Virus record (IMG/VR): IMGVR_UViG_3300035224_000016
Coordinates: 1 to 24,600 of that record
Length of the DNA: 24,600 bases
DNA from: a virus
Strand: one strand, 5' to 3'
Shown here: positions 14,248 to 23,355 of the stretch, piece by piece
Layout: the number at the start of each line of letters is the position of its first letter
Numbering within the stretch: the stretch's first letter is position 1
The notes under the pieces: model-generated
What the model saw: only the letters and a program-made list of their open reading frames with translations
What the model was told of the DNA's origin: nothing
Databases searched by the model: none
Translations under genes and position numbers: made by a program

Positions 14248-14497
14248 TATTGAAAATACTACTTTTCCTCTCTTTATTTATAGCGTCTGTTACTTGTACT
14301 GCTCTGATATCCTTCACCCACGCTCTAAACATATCACCAGATTCTGTAATAGCAATCACGTAGTTTACTCCTGCTCTATGGATTGTTCCCTTATCTCCAG
14401 TGATTGAAGACATAATAACATCACCCTCTACAAAGACATCACCTTGTCTGTGCTGCTGACGCAGTGCTTCTTCACGTAGTTTTTTAAAATTTTTCAT
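14222..14497 (-). CDS. 91-aa hypothetical protein, possible small beta-barrel
   Basis: The ATG at 14497 overlaps the stop of the nucleotidyltransferase gene (ATGA, 14494-14497). A basic N-terminal helix (MKNFKKLREEALRQQHRQ) is followed by alternating beta-type sequence: GDVFVEGDVIMS, GDKGTIHRAGVNYVIAI, GDMFRAWVKDIRAV. This G-D-x-V / G-x-I-x-R-x-G rhythm resembles SH3-like or KOW-like small barrels that bind nucleic acid or ribosomal partners. No specific family is claimed. The end overlaps the next gene by 26 bases. Confidence 0.6.
   Translation of the reverse strand: MKNFKKLREEALRQQHRQGDVFVEGDVIMSSITGDKGTIHRAGVNYVIAITESGDMFRAWVKDIRAVQVTDAINKERKSSIFNNGKTKTSQ
14275..14282 (-). promoter_or_regulatory. 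T4-type late promoter TATAAATA inside the upstream coding region
   Basis: Exact minus-strand TATAAATA, 27 bases before the ATG at 14247. It lies in the last codons of the 91-aa gene, so the 402-aa gene can be expressed late independently of the cassette upstream. Confidence 0.65.
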
Positions 14498-15057
14498 TTA
14501 AAATTTGCTGGTAGATTATTTTTAATTTCCATCATCATTGCCTTACAATCTTTATCTGATAAGGATTGAGGGATACCTGATCGAAAGATCTTGTAGTCCA
14601 TATTAAAAGCTGCTCTCCTCATCTTTGTACCAGAGATAGCAAACGTGTCTCCATCAGCATCTCTGCTGCCAGAAGATTCGATTGTAATCTTCCTAAAAGA
14701 AAAGTCTTTTCCATTGTACTTATGCAAGAACTGCATCGCAGATACTCTATCAGAACCTACAAGAAAGACTACTTCATTATAGTCCGCCATCATAATGTCT
14801 TGAAGAATAGCAACTGGTTGTTTTGGACCAGAGTATATTTTACCACGATGTTCCGGAAACATCAAGTTCATGTAATGTAACTTACGATCAGGTGGTAATG
14901 GATTACTACCTTTATTGTCTACAGTTTGTGAAATATAGATGCGATAATCATGCTGACCAGCAGCACGTTTTACCCCATTAAAATTTTCTTTATGTCCTGT
15001 AGTAGGTGGTTGGAATCTGCCAAACGTAAAGTAGCAGGTCTTACAATTTAACGCCAT
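14494..15057 (-). CDS. HxGH-type nucleotidyltransferase (NMN adenylyl/cytidylyltransferase-like)
   Basis: 187 aa. GRFQPPTTGH (residues 13-22) is the T/H-x-G-H nucleotide-binding motif of the cytidylyltransferase/NMNAT superfamily. VVFLVGSDR (97-104) matches the strand carrying the G-x-D substrate loop. ISGTKMRRA (141-149) is the I-S-x-T-x-x-R phosphate-binding motif near the C-terminus. Enzymes of this fold join a nucleotide from ATP or CTP to a phosphorylated partner, for example NMN to NAD, or make CDP-alcohols. The acceptor cannot be told here. It overlaps the ligase-like gene by 10 bases and is coupled to the 91-aa gene, so it acts within that cassette. Confidence 0.78.
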   Translation of the reverse strand: MALNCKTCYFTFGRFQPPTTGHKENFNGVKRAAGQHDYRIYISQTVDNKGSNPLPPDRKLHYMNLMFPEHRGKIYSGPKQPVAILQDIMMADYNEVVFLVGSDRVSAMQFLHKYNGKDFSFRKITIESSGSRDADGDTFAISGTKMRRAAFNMDYKIFRSGIPQSLSDKDCKAMMMEIKNNLPANFK

Positions 15058-16253
15058 TGCTTCTGTAAAGTGAAGTTGTTGTATGCAAACTCAAGACGAT
15101 TGACAAATTTAATCATATCACCATCCTTGTGAAGGACATATCCTTCAGGAGTTGTGACCTTATATCCTTTCTCTGTCTGAACAAAAGTTCTAAACTCTTC
15201 AAGGTGATCTAGTTTATCTATAACCATTTGCTTGACTGTTTGCAGTTCTTTATACAGAGCAATCATCGCTTTAAATTTATATACGTTATCAATTACATAG
15301 TTTTCACTCTTGTATACTAAAGCAGACTTCTTTGTTCTATTATCAACTGTCTTAATTTTCGATAACTCTTTCTGCATTTTAGCATCGTAAAAGTTAACTA
15401 ACTCATTAATAGTGTCATCAACATTTGTTATACTTCTCGCGTTCTTAATTTCTGAATTAAAAAATTGTTTAAGGTACGATGATATGTGAAATTTTGAATC
15501 TCCCGTAGTACCAAAATTTTCTACAAGATTGTCAAGAAAATCTCCAGACAATTGACACATCCTCTCTATCTTCAGAATATGACTGTCAAACTTTCTTAAT
15601 TCTGTAGTGCTGAACCCAACTCTATTCATAGGAGTATCATTAGCAATCACAGCAACGTCAGTAACCTTATTAAAAGTATTAATTGGAGCACCAGCTCTTG
15701 CTTGCATCGATGCAAGTTCATCCCCAGTGTAATGAGTATGAAAAACTACTCCAATTTTTGATCTACCAACTTCTTTACCGATTGGATGATCTACAGGTAT
15801 ACCATATGTAATAGTATTAGGTCTGAATGTATATAATCTTTCACCATCTATAGTTTCGATTCTTCTAGTAGAGTCAGTGAACATAAGGTCACCTTGAATG
15901 ACTCCATTAATACCTAATAAACTAAAATATTTTAAAGAAAATTTTAACTTGGTAGCAAGATCTCCATCATACCATTCATCAATTTGTTGGTCAGCAAAAC
16001 ATAGTTTAGGTTGTGTCTTCGCAAAGACAGATTTAGTGCCAACAAAAAACAATCCAGAAGCAGGATCAGTACCACAAATAACAGATGGTGCTCCATCCCA
16101 TTTGGTTTGCATAAACCCAGTGCTGTCTTGATGTCCCAGCATTTTTTTCAGTTCCTTAAGGAAAGATACAGCAGCTTTGCATCCGTCAACTCCATAGTTG
16201 AGCATTTCATCTTCAAGATGTTCTAAATGTTTTAGTTGCTTTACGTTTGCCAT
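15048..16253 (-). CDS. Ligase-fold nucleotidyltransferase-like protein
   Basis: 401 aa. K51-W-D-G-A-P-S has the K-x-D-G of motif I, where ligases and capping enzymes carry the AMP or GMP on lysine. GVIQGDLMF (117-125) looks like motif III. TPEGYVLH (368-375) followed by MIKFVNR (380-386) fits motifs IV (E-G-x-V) and V (K on the last strand), as in RNA ligases. About 320 residues separate motifs I and IV, more than usual, with a Lys-rich helical insertion between them, so the domain is atypical. It may seal, cap or otherwise nucleotidylate nucleic acid or protein. The stop of the 476-aa gene overlaps its ATG (TAATG), so it is coupled to both neighbours. Family assignment is from motifs only. 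Confidence 0.6.
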   Translation of the reverse strand: MANVKQLKHLEHLEDEMLNYGVDGCKAAVSFLKELKKMLGHQDSTGFMQTKWDGAPSVICGTDPASGLFFVGTKSVFAKTQPKLCFADQQIDEWYDGDLATKLKFSLKYFSLLGINGVIQGDLMFTDSTRRIETIDGERLYTFRPNTITYGIPVDHPIGKEVGRSKIGVVFHTHYTGDELASMQARAGAPINTFNKVTDVAVIANDTPMNRVGFSTTELRKFDSHILKIERMCQLSGDFLDNLVENFGTTGDSKFHISSYLKQFFNSEIKNARSITNVDDTINELVNFYDAKMQKELSKIKTVDNRTKKSALVYKSENYVIDNVYKFKAMIALYKELQTVKQMVIDKLDHLEEFRTFVQTEKGYKVTTPEGYVLHKDGDMIKFVNRLEFAYNNFTLQKQWR

Positions 16254-17683
16254 TAGGAAACCTTAATGTACGGTGCTGAATTATCAGAAGCAGAAGTTGC
16301 ATACAAATATATTCTAGTTGACAACTCATCTCTTTCAGTTTTAGAACCATTCATCAAAACATCTGTCACCACCAACCCCAGATATTTTGCAAACTTCCAT
16401 TGTGGTCTCATCTCTTTAATCAAATCAATATCAACCACTTCTCCAGTTTTAATAATATATTTAGAGTTACTTTTAGCAAGATTTAATATTTTTGTATCTA
16501 AATTACCCATCTGTGCTGCGGAAGCAACTGCTGCTGTGTCTGAATAATCTTGAAACAAACCTTTTCCAGATCCATAAACAGATTCCATGATGAAATTCAT
16601 TACACCACCACCAATCTTACCATGTTTGGCAGCAGTTCCCGTAACTTCACCCTGCCAAGTCTTACCTTCTTTATCAGTTGCTCTAAACTGAACTCGAAAA
16701 CCTTGTCCTTCTACGTAAATATCCATAGACTTATAAAGAGTCTTTGATCCAACATTTACAAATGGTTTTTTTACCGTCAACGATGCTTTCGTAAAATTAT
16801 GCTCTGTCAGATTTGCAGCATCACTCTCTACTTTTTTTAAAGACACTCCTATCAGTTTCTTTTCATTAATAAGATTCAACAATACTTTATTAATACCACC
16901 CTGAAATATCATTTCATTAGTGATGATACTATTATCAAATCCACCTGCACACATATAGATGTCAGCAGGTGTCCACTTATTAATATTAGAAAATGGTCTG
17001 CCTTCTGCTGCGTTTACTTTCTTGAAATGATTTTCTACTACATCAACAATACCTGTTCCGCGATGAAATTTAAAATTGGTGTTCCGGTATTTTGTTGCAC
17101 CATACAACTTGTTTGCGGTTCTAATACTTGACTTCATCCATGCAGGATCATCAACTAAAAATTTATGAATTTCTTCTACTGATTTATCTGTATCTACTGA
17201 AGATGATACTTTCTTCAAATCATCTAAAGTAACGTTATAGTCAGTATCAATATCTTTTTTTAAAGAATATCTGTAAGCAGTAACCCAACACGCTGCTCCT
17301 TCAAATAAAGCGGTTGCATCTGCACCTCCACCAGATCCTTTACTACTCCCAAAAGCAGTAGTCTTTTTAATTTTCGTGAATCTAATGTTGGTTAATTTAT
17401 TTTGTTTTCCATTCTTTTGTATTGCTTGAAGTACCGGTTTGCCCGTATACTTTGATGCAAAATTATTTGTATTTGATTTGTCAGGTGAGTCAAATAACAT
17501 TTGACCATCAAGAACTTTTTTCATGTCAGACAAGACACTATCAGATGTCATGATAAGTGCTTCGCCGCCACCATCAAGTTCTAATTTTTCTCTGTTGACA
17601 ATGGCATCATAAAGGATACGCAAGCGAATACCTCCCCCACTGGGGGCATCCTTGCCGTAATCACTCATGGTCATTGCTGCCAT
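16253..17683 (-). CDS. 476-aa protein, possible PD-(D/E)XK-like nuclease
   Basis: The ATG at 17683 has GGAGGA 9 bases upstream, within a hairpin. A Gly-rich turn GSSKGSGGGADAT (112-124) precedes a helix with E128. NKWTPADIY (235-243) supplies D241 after a Pro, and LIGVSLKK (277-284) supplies S281-L-K283. The E...PxD...(E/S)xK order is that seen in many restriction-type nucleases, with Ser replacing the usual Glu; a degenerate or non-enzymatic protein is possible. The C-terminal half holds GQGFRVQFRATD and a GKIGGGVMNF segment with no known signature. It is the first gene of the overlapping cassette with the ligase-like and nucleotidyltransferase genes. Function unproven. Confidence 0.6.
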   Translation of the reverse strand: MAAMTMSDYGKDAPSGGGIRLRILYDAIVNREKLELDGGGEALIMTSDSVLSDMKKVLDGQMLFDSPDKSNTNNFASKYTGKPVLQAIQKNGKQNKLTNIRFTKIKKTTAFGSSKGSGGGADATALFEGAACWVTAYRYSLKKDIDTDYNVTLDDLKKVSSSVDTDKSVEEIHKFLVDDPAWMKSSIRTANKLYGATKYRNTNFKFHRGTGIVDVVENHFKKVNAAEGRPFSNINKWTPADIYMCAGGFDNSIITNEMIFQGGINKVLLNLINEKKLIGVSLKKVESDAANLTEHNFTKASLTVKKPFVNVGSKTLYKSMDIYVEGQGFRVQFRATDKEGKTWQGEVTGTAAKHGKIGGGVMNFIMESVYGSGKGLFQDYSDTAAVASAAQMGNLDTKILNLAKSNSKYIIKTGEVVDIDLIKEMRPQWKFAKYLGLVVTDVLMNGSKTERDELSTRIYLYATSASDNSAPYIKVS

Positions 17684-17686
17684 ATG

Positions 17687-17716
17687 AAAAATCCTCCCCT
17701 AATATTTAGAGGAGGA
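17687..17716 (-). terminator. Terminator-like hairpin behind tRNA-Ser, containing the next gene's Shine-Dalgarno
   Basis: Minus-strand stem TCCTCC-x-CTAA / TTAG-x-GGAGGA with a 3-base loop (17692-17716) and five T after it (17687-17691). It begins 5 bases after the tRNA 3' end. The 3' arm (GGGGAGGA) is also the ribosome-binding site of the ATG at 17683, so folding would hide it. Confidence 0.7.
17703..17710 (-). promoter_or_regulatory. Late-promoter-like box TCTAAATA within the hairpin
   Basis: One base off TATAAATA, centred on the hairpin loop and 19 bases before the ATG at 17683. If used, the transcript would start near the 3' arm, keep the Shine-Dalgarno and lose the hairpin. Confidence 0.35.
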
Positions 17717-17721
17717 CGAAA

Positions 17722-17808
17722 CGGAAGCGGCTGGATTTGAACCAGCGGTGCCCGTGAAGACACATTAGTTTTCAAGACTAACGCAATAAACCGCTCTGCC
17801 ACGCTTCC
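17722..17808 (-). tRNA. tRNA-Ser (anticodon UGA)
   Basis: An 87-base class II tRNA. The acceptor stem GGAAGCG/CGCTTCC has G as discriminator base, and the anticodon stem TTAGT/ACTAA holds the loop CTTGAAA with UGA at 17772-17774. A long variable arm as expected for Ser lies between the anticodon and T arms. The T arm is GCTGG-TTCAAAT-CCAGC. CCA is not encoded. It reads UCA (and other UCN) codons and probably supplements host decoding. A small ORF ends inside its anticodon stem. Confidence 0.92.
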
Positions 17809-17987
17809 TTGGTTTTTAAATTTCCTTTGGGACAAAATACCATCTTATGATTTTCGGTGATTACATAGTAACCGATAAGTTCAGAACCATCATCATCCCA
17901 ACCATACGTTAACACTTTTTCTCCAGTAATTTCATGCTTTTTATTTGTGTGGAGATAGTGCCCGTATCGTTCGTGAAGGTTGATCAT
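17778..17987 (-). CDS. 69-aa hypothetical protein ending inside the tRNA gene
   Basis: The frame from the ATG at 17987 gives a compact protein (MINLHERYGHYLHTNKKHEI, GEKVLTYGWDDDG, LIGYYVITENHKMVF). It is beta-like, with many His/Tyr, and the sequence looks like real coding. The last 10 residues and the stop lie in the 5' half of tRNA-Ser (31-base overlap), so the C-terminus may be a by-product of the tRNA's position. No clear Shine-Dalgarno is visible. Function unknown. Confidence 0.5.
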   Translation of the reverse strand: MINLHERYGHYLHTNKKHEITGEKVLTYGWDDDGSELIGYYVITENHKMVFCPKGNLKTKEAWQSGLLR

Positions 17988-18024
17988 TGCAGTTCGGTGT
18001 CAGACATCTATATTTTATCACGAA

Positions 18025-18043
18025 ACCCTCACAAATGGAGGGT
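18025..18043 (-). other. Short hairpin downstream of mazG
   Basis: ACCCTC - 7-base loop - GAGGGT in the 69-base gap after mazG. The following minus-strand bases (TTCGTG) are not a T-run, so it is at best a weak terminator or an mRNA-end stabiliser. Confidence 0.4.
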
Positions 18044-18056
18044 CCTTTATAATATC

Positions 18057-18461
18057 TTAACGATCTCCTACTGCACGAACTTCCGAGTTGTTAACATTAA
18101 ACTCTCCACCAGGGTAACGCTTCTTGAGTTTGTTGACATTAGTTTCGATTACCTCATCGAAGGATATATCAAGTGCCATTGTAGCTTGAGCAACGTACCA
18201 CATAACATCACCCAACTCAATAATAAGATGCTCGCGGTTATCTTCGTTCCACGGTTTTCCTTGGAAGACCATTTTTTTAATGATCTCAAGGAACTCACCC
18301 CCTTCAGCATTAATTCCAACACCAGCAGTAAGAAGTCTCTCAATATTGGCACCTTGTCTATCAAGAGCGCCAATACGATCAGCAAAGTCAACGAAGTTTG
18401 TAGAAGCTTCTGAAGTAACTGCTGCCACAAATTCTTCATAGCGATTAAAATTGATTGTCAT
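18057..18461 (-). CDS. mazG: MazG nucleoside triphosphate pyrophosphohydrolase
   Basis: 134 aa, with the ATG overlapping the gp41 stop (ATGA, 18458-18461). The MazG core is seen at about residues 52-62 (AEGGEFLEIIKK) and 82-95 (ELGDVMWYVAQ). Its E-x-x-E...E-x-x-D acidic residues bind Mg2+ and cleave nucleoside triphosphates to monophosphate and pyrophosphate. Cyanophage MazG was first thought to lower host ppGpp; biochemical work on a cyanophage enzyme favoured dNTP substrates such as dGTP and dCTP. Placement behind polymerase, recombinase and helicase genes fits nucleotide recycling during phage replication. Confidence 0.92.
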   Translation of the reverse strand: MTINFNRYEEFVAAVTSEASTNFVDFADRIGALDRQGANIERLLTAGVGINAEGGEFLEIIKKMVFQGKPWNEDNREHLIIELGDVMWYVAQATMALDISFDEVIETNVNKLKKRYPGGEFNVNNSEVRAVGDR

Positions 18462-19846
18462 ATTGTAAATTGGGAGAATTTATCGAGTCTGGATTGTTTG
18501 GTTGAGATTTCTTCAAGTGCTTCGTATGTCTCGTCCTCTTGATCGGACGTGATATCACCTTCAGAATCATCAACATTATACAGCTTCATTTTTGATCTGT
18601 CAATGCCTACAGTGAAGCGTCTGTAATAGGCAGCATCGTTGTATCTGTTCTTGAGTTGCTTGATCATGATACGACCTGACTGCTCTAACTCTTCAGTAGA
18701 TATGAGAGCAAGCATAAGATCGGCAGTAGCGGGAAGACCAAAAGATTCACTAGTATCTGTAAGGTCAACATCACTATTACCAAAACCACTCCGAGTAGTT
18801 TGAGTAGCAGTGAACACAGGTAGATCATGCTTGACCGCAAGACCACGAAGTTCTTCTGCAATCGCTTTGACATAGGTGTAAGAGTTAACAATGTGTCCCT
18901 TATAGCGAGCAGAAGCACAGATATTTAGATAGTCTATAAACACAATGTTAGGTCTAAAATCTTTCTTCAATGACAGGTCACTTAATAGTGACTCAAAGTG
19001 TCCTACGTGTGCAGCAGCAGTAGGATACTCTTTGATAATCAACTTACCTTGAGACTTCCTACCAATCTCATTAACTCTTGATGTAAAGATGTCTTCTGGT
19101 ATTGAACCGATGTCTTGAATATTGACATTCAATAAGTTGGAGTCAATACGTTCAGCAATCTTTTCTTCTGCCATCTCCATTGTAATATACAATACATTAT
19201 ATCCAATAGAAAGACAGGCAGCTGCCATATGACACATGAATAGTGACTTACCAACACCTGTACCAGCAAGAGCAACGTTAAGTGTCTTGTTAGGAATACC
19301 ACCCTTGGTGATTAGATTCAACTTATCGATGTCAAAGGGAATCTTATGCTCTTCAAGGTGATAGTAATCGTATCTATCTTTTACATTTTGTACGTAGTCG
19401 TGTCCGATGTTTTCGTCGAAAGATACTGCCAGGGCTTCTTGTAAGATACCTGGGATCGCCCCTGGTGATACCTCTGAATCGCCTCCATCTGCGATCTTGA
19501 TCGACCGTAGGAGGGCATTGTAGACTGCACGTTCCTGACACCATTTTTCAGTGGTGTCTGTGAGCCATCTGGTATCAACCCATTCGTCTGTGAGGATGTC
19601 GATCTGTGAAACAGTCTTTTGATAAGTTTCTTCAGTGAGGTCATTTCTTTGTTGCAAGTTGATGATCAAAACTTCCTTGGTAGGAAACTTATCATATGTA
19701 GAAGCAAAGTCGTTGATTTCTTCAAAGATGTATTGCTCTACTGGTTCTTGAAAGTATTCTTTCTTCAGGAAAGGAACTACTTTACGAAAGTATTCTTCAC
19801 TACACAGAAGATTCCTCAAGATTGTCAGTTCCAGTTTCTCCGTCAT
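18458..19846 (-). CDS. 41: Replicative DNA helicase (T4 gp41, DnaB-like)
   Basis: 462 aa from the ATG at 19846, chosen because GGAG lies 6 bases upstream; the start is inside the end of uvsX (47-base overlap). The N-terminal domain (about 1-140) is helical and makes ring and primase contacts. The RecA-like motor follows: Walker A GTGVGKS (195-201), Walker B IVFIDYLN, then the TATQTTRSG motif and the arginine-bearing KQLKNRYND segment. It unwinds DNA at the fork 5' to 3' and works with gp61 primase. Length is close to T4 gp41 (475). Late acidic residues form a flexible tail. Confidence 0.93.
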   Translation of the reverse strand: MTEKLELTILRNLLCSEEYFRKVVPFLKKEYFQEPVEQYIFEEINDFASTYDKFPTKEVLIINLQQRNDLTEETYQKTVSQIDILTDEWVDTRWLTDTTEKWCQERAVYNALLRSIKIADGGDSEVSPGAIPGILQEALAVSFDENIGHDYVQNVKDRYDYYHLEEHKIPFDIDKLNLITKGGIPNKTLNVALAGTGVGKSLFMCHMAAACLSIGYNVLYITMEMAEEKIAERIDSNLLNVNIQDIGSIPEDIFTSRVNEIGRKSQGKLIIKEYPTAAAHVGHFESLLSDLSLKKDFRPNIVFIDYLNICASARYKGHIVNSYTYVKAIAEELRGLAVKHDLPVFTATQTTRSGFGNSDVDLTDTSESFGLPATADLMLALISTEELEQSGRIMIKQLKNRYNDAAYYRRFTVGIDRSKMKLYNVDDSEGDITSDQEDETYEALEEISTKQSRLDKFSQFTI

Positions 19847-20861
19847 CAAATGCTCCGTATAAAAATTCGCGTTGTGCCTGTTTGTCTAGTTCGGTAAGGA
19901 CTTCTAGTGTAAAATATGCTTCTGGATCTTTTAGGATTGCCTTTGCATATACTTTCTTGCCGTCGATTTCATAACGACCAGCAACGTTTTTCCACAGTCC
20001 TGCTCTTTCACCTAGTTCTAACAGACCATAATATTTTTCAAGTCCACGTTCATCGAAGAATAGTCTTGTTTCAATCTTGGAACCTTCTCTCGTCAGACGA
20101 GACTTTTTAGCCTCGCATTTGATAATGTTTCCGACGAGATTCGTTCCATCCTTCTCCTTTTTCTTTCCGAGATAAACGATTGTGCTAGCAGAATACTTGA
20201 GTCCGCTACCACCACCCATCTCTTTTGTAGGGACATAAGAACCGATGACATCATAGGTATGATTGGTAACTAACATAGGTATATTTGCCTTACCAAGTTT
20301 TAAGGTTAGGATACGGAAGCATGACTTAATCAATTGAGATTTTGTCATGTCACGAACTTGTTTGTCGTCCGTAGCATCTTGAACCTCTTTGTTGGTTGCT
20401 AACATACCAAGAGAGTCTAGCACAAACATCAGTGGTTTGCGTGTTTCTTTAGGTTGTTCTACATATTTGTCGATGATCCTGACCGCCTGGGTCCTGAACT
20501 CCTCCACTGTATTGACAGGAAAGATCACCAGACGCTTCGAGTCGATACCACGACTCTCGATCATCTGTTTACTGATAGCAGACTCGGTTTCAAAATAGAG
20601 GACGCCAGCGCCAGGATCAAGATCAAGGAAATTACGAACGACAGAAAGACAAAAGAAAGTCTTTCCAGTCCCTGATTCTCCTGCAAGAGCAGTGATCTTA
20701 TTGGAGGGAATACCTCCAAAAATGCTACCACTAACCAGGGCATTAAAGATATAACTACCAGTATCAACAAAAGTTTCAACGTCACCAGCAGCAATACCAT
20801 CAGATGCAAGAGAAGCAAACTCATTTTTGCTATCCTTAATTACTTGTGATAAAAAATCCAT
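19800..20861 (-). CDS. uvsX: UvsX RecA-like recombinase
   Basis: 353 aa from the ATG at 20861 ([14 protein letters not shown]), one base after the gp43 stop; a longer frame back to 20909 would overlap gp43 and is rejected. Walker A is GESGTGKT (61-68) and Walker B is [19 protein letters not shown] and [14 protein letters not shown] carry the L2/DNA-binding and ATP-sensing parts. It forms filaments on single-stranded DNA for recombination-dependent replication and repair, as in T4. Length is slightly below T4 UvsX (391), with a short acidic tail ([12 protein letters not shown]). It is translationally coupled with gp43. Confidence 0.94.
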   Translation of the reverse strand: MDFLSQVIKDSKNEFASLASDGIAAGDVETFVDTGSYIFNALVSGSIFGGIPSNKITALAGESGTGKTFFCLSVVRNFLDLDPGAGVLYFETESAISKQMIESRGIDSKRLVIFPVNTVEEFRTQAVRIIDKYVEQPKETRKPLMFVLDSLGMLATNKEVQDATDDKQVRDMTKSQLIKSCFRILTLKLGKANIPMLVTNHTYDVIGSYVPTKEMGGGSGLKYSASTIVYLGKKKEKDGTNLVGNIIKCEAKKSRLTREGSKIETRLFFDERGLEKYYGLLELGERAGLWKNVAGRYEIDGKKVYAKAILKDPEAYFTLEVLTELDKQAQREFLYGAFDDGETGTDNLEESSV

Positions 20862-20862
20862 A

Positions 20863-23355
20863 TTATGTGAATGATAAAAGTGATACTGTTTTTTTACTCT
20901 TCCAACCAATGCATTTTAATACATTCTCTAGTGGGCAGAAGAATGATTTCTCAAATTGTAGATTGTAATCAATATACTTTTCTACATTGAGCTCGTTTGG
21001 TATGCGACTCATGAAAGAAATAACGTTTTCCCCAATAGGATTTGGTTCTTTAAGATATAAGAATTTAATCTTCTCTCCTTCTTGAATACGAGCATACTTG
21101 TTCTCTACATTATACTTGTTAATATAGAAATTGTAAAGCAACGCTCCCCTAACGTGAATAGGAGTTCCCTTTTCATAAATGTCATGAACACTTTTATATT
21201 TGGAAAGATTATTTACACCACGAGGGAATGCAATGTTTGCATACTCTTCTTGACGACTATCTTTTTTAACTTTTTGAATGAATTCAATGACATCATCGTT
21301 ACTACCATTGATAATAATGGCATAAGCTTTCTTAAGTTTATCACGGAAGAATGCGGGAGTAGATGAACGTGCCGTTTCCATACCACAGATCTTCATCTTT
21401 GGTTCATTGTAACGTACACCCTCACTATCCCAGACGTTGAGGATATATCGCTTCTTGGCAGTCCAGATGCCACGGTTAGCGATGTTCTCCCGCTTCATCT
21501 TCATCTTCTGCGCGTATGCCCGAACATAAGTGGCGAGTTCTTGGTAAGAACTTTCAATAAACTTCTCAAATTCCACTTCACACACCTTGTCAAGGAACCC
21601 AACAATGCTCTCATCATCTGCCTCTCGTCCGGCGAATACCTTCTGCACCAAAGGACCGAGGTTAAGATACATAGAATCGGTGTCGCAAGCAATAACGTAA
21701 TCAACATCATTAGTTTTCAGAACTTTGTTTAAGTAATCATTGGTCTTATTACTAATCCAACGAATAGACAACTGACCAGATGTTGTAATCGCTTCTGCAA
21801 TCTCCAAACGATAGTATCGGAAGTGTTCGTTACCGATAGCACCATAAGCAGAGTTGAGTTGGATCTTCCTTGCCATCTGAATGTTGTTACATCGAGAGAT
21901 TTCTTTCTGCAACTGGATGGTAGGAGTCTTTTCATACTGCTGCTTGGCAGCGAGCATCTTCTTCTTGTAAATGGTACGTTCTTGATAGATTTTATCCATC
22001 AACTCGGGCAAGAAACCATGGGTCTCTGTAGTGTACAGGGTGCCGTTAGGACACACTGTCTGCCCCTTTAGGTCAGACAAGTCAATCTCCTTGTTCAGCA
22101 GTCTCTCAACGTTCGCTGACGGGTGTTTAGTAGGCAATAGCGTCTCTGGCGAGAGGTTGTATTGCATAATGAGGTGAGGGTATAGGGAGTTGAGGTCAAA
22201 AGAGACAACCCAGTCATAGATCCCCGGAATAGGTTCCTTAACATACGCACCAGCATACTTATTATCCTTTGTACTTTGACGTTTAGGTGGAATAGCAACG
22301 TTTCTACGAGCAAGATAAACATAGATGATGTTATCCCACATACGAACCTGTGAGTATACATCTTCAAAGTTTACCTTGGCATCATATGCCATAACCACAG
22401 CAAGTTCAAGTAGTTTCATCTTGTCATCTAGTTTATCAACCAGGCGAACGTCAATGATGTTGTACTCTACAAACTTCTGCCAGTCATTATCGTAGAACTC
22501 TTTGAAGGTATCATACTCACTGTGATCCAGTTTCTTCTGTCCCAGTTCCACAAATGCAATGTGGTCCAGACGATATGATTCTTGGTTAGTGTAAGTAAAC
22601 TTACGATACAACTCAAGATAATCTAATGTAGATACCCCAGTGATATCATAAGCAATATTCTTACGACCTTTAATCCAAACTTCTCTGCAGTATATGTTCT
22701 TCCAAGGAGACATAAGTCTTGCTACTTTGTCTCCAAGCAAACGTTCAATGCGCCTAATAATATACGGCATATCAAACAGTTGTACGTTCCATCCAGTAAT
22801 AATATCTGGATAGTTTGAAGACCACCAGTGAAGGAATGCTTTTAACATACCTTCTTCCGTCTGGAAGTGCATGTATTGCACATCCTTCTGGGTATTATGA
22901 AACGGACGAGTACCGAATACAGAAATCTTACCGGTGTGAGAATCTTTAATACTGATCAACAATATTTGCTGGTCAGCAGCTTCAATATTTGGAAACCCAT
23001 TCTCTGCACCAGTCTCAATATCAAGAGTAAAGACTCGAATCTGATTGACATCAAATTTCATCTCCTCGTCAGGATATTCTTCAAAGATATACTGATTTAA
23101 GAAACGTGTTTGACCACAGATCTCAAAGTCAGGTATCTCTTTATGATCTTCAATGAACTGTTTGGCATCTTTGATGGTGCCTTGCTTAACTTCACGGACA
23201 CATTTACCATCCAGTGTTTTCCAATCAGTGGGTTTCAGTGATGGGAGATATAGAGTAGGATTATATTTTACTTTGTCCTCAAATGCTCTACCGTCCTGAT
23301 ATCCTCTTACATAAATGTTATTTCCAGATTGTTCAACACTGGTGTAAAACTTCAT
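20863..23355 (-). CDS. 43: DNA polymerase, family B (T4 gp43)
   Basis: 830 aa, compared with 898 in T4. The 3'-5' exonuclease is intact: DIET (112-115), the Exo II region TGWNVQLFD (187-195) and Exo [13 protein letters not shown] (298-307). Polymerase motifs: A FDLNSLYP (386-393), [10 protein letters not shown] (497-505), C CDTDSMY (557-563). All catalytic Asp residues are present, so both proofreading and synthesis should work. The single uninterrupted frame has no intron or split, unlike some T4-like phages. The start overlaps the previous stop by one base (TAATG). It copies the phage genome; the sliding-clamp and clamp-loader genes are not in this window. Confidence 0.96.
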   Translation of the reverse strand: MKFYTSVEQSGNNIYVRGYQDGRAFEDKVKYNPTLYLPSLKPTDWKTLDGKCVREVKQGTIKDAKQFIEDHKEIPDFEICGQTRFLNQYIFEEYPDEEMKFDVNQIRVFTLDIETGAENGFPNIEAADQQILLISIKDSHTGKISVFGTRPFHNTQKDVQYMHFQTEEGMLKAFLHWWSSNYPDIITGWNVQLFDMPYIIRRIERLLGDKVARLMSPWKNIYCREVWIKGRKNIAYDITGVSTLDYLELYRKFTYTNQESYRLDHIAFVELGQKKLDHSEYDTFKEFYDNDWQKFVEYNIIDVRLVDKLDDKMKLLELAVVMAYDAKVNFEDVYSQVRMWDNIIYVYLARRNVAIPPKRQSTKDNKYAGAYVKEPIPGIYDWVVSFDLNSLYPHLIMQYNLSPETLLPTKHPSANVERLLNKEIDLSDLKGQTVCPNGTLYTTETHGFLPELMDKIYQERTIYKKKMLAAKQQYEKTPTIQLQKEISRCNNIQMARKIQLNSAYGAIGNEHFRYYRLEIAEAITTSGQLSIRWISNKTNDYLNKVLKTNDVDYVIACDTDSMYLNLGPLVQKVFAGREADDESIVGFLDKVCEVEFEKFIESSYQELATYVRAYAQKMKMKRENIANRGIWTAKKRYILNVWDSEGVRYNEPKMKICGMETARSSTPAFFRDKLKKAYAIIINGSNDDVIEFIQKVKKDSRQEEYANIAFPRGVNNLSKYKSVHDIYEKGTPIHVRGALLYNFYINKYNVENKYARIQEGEKIKFLYLKEPNPIGENVISFMSRIPNELNVEKYIDYNLQFEKSFFCPLENVLKCIGWKSKKTVSLLSFT

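Noticed and set aside
18025-18043. Terminator after mazG
   Set aside because: The stem is good but no T-run follows, so it was listed only as a hairpin.
19381-19644. 87-aa minus-strand frame within gp41
   Set aside because: Alternative frame of a conserved helicase gene, with no start signal and no plausible protein pattern.
20862-20909. Longer uvsX start inside gp43
   Set aside because: It adds residues encoded by another frame of gp43; the ATG at 20861 follows the gp43 stop directly and gives a normal N-terminus.
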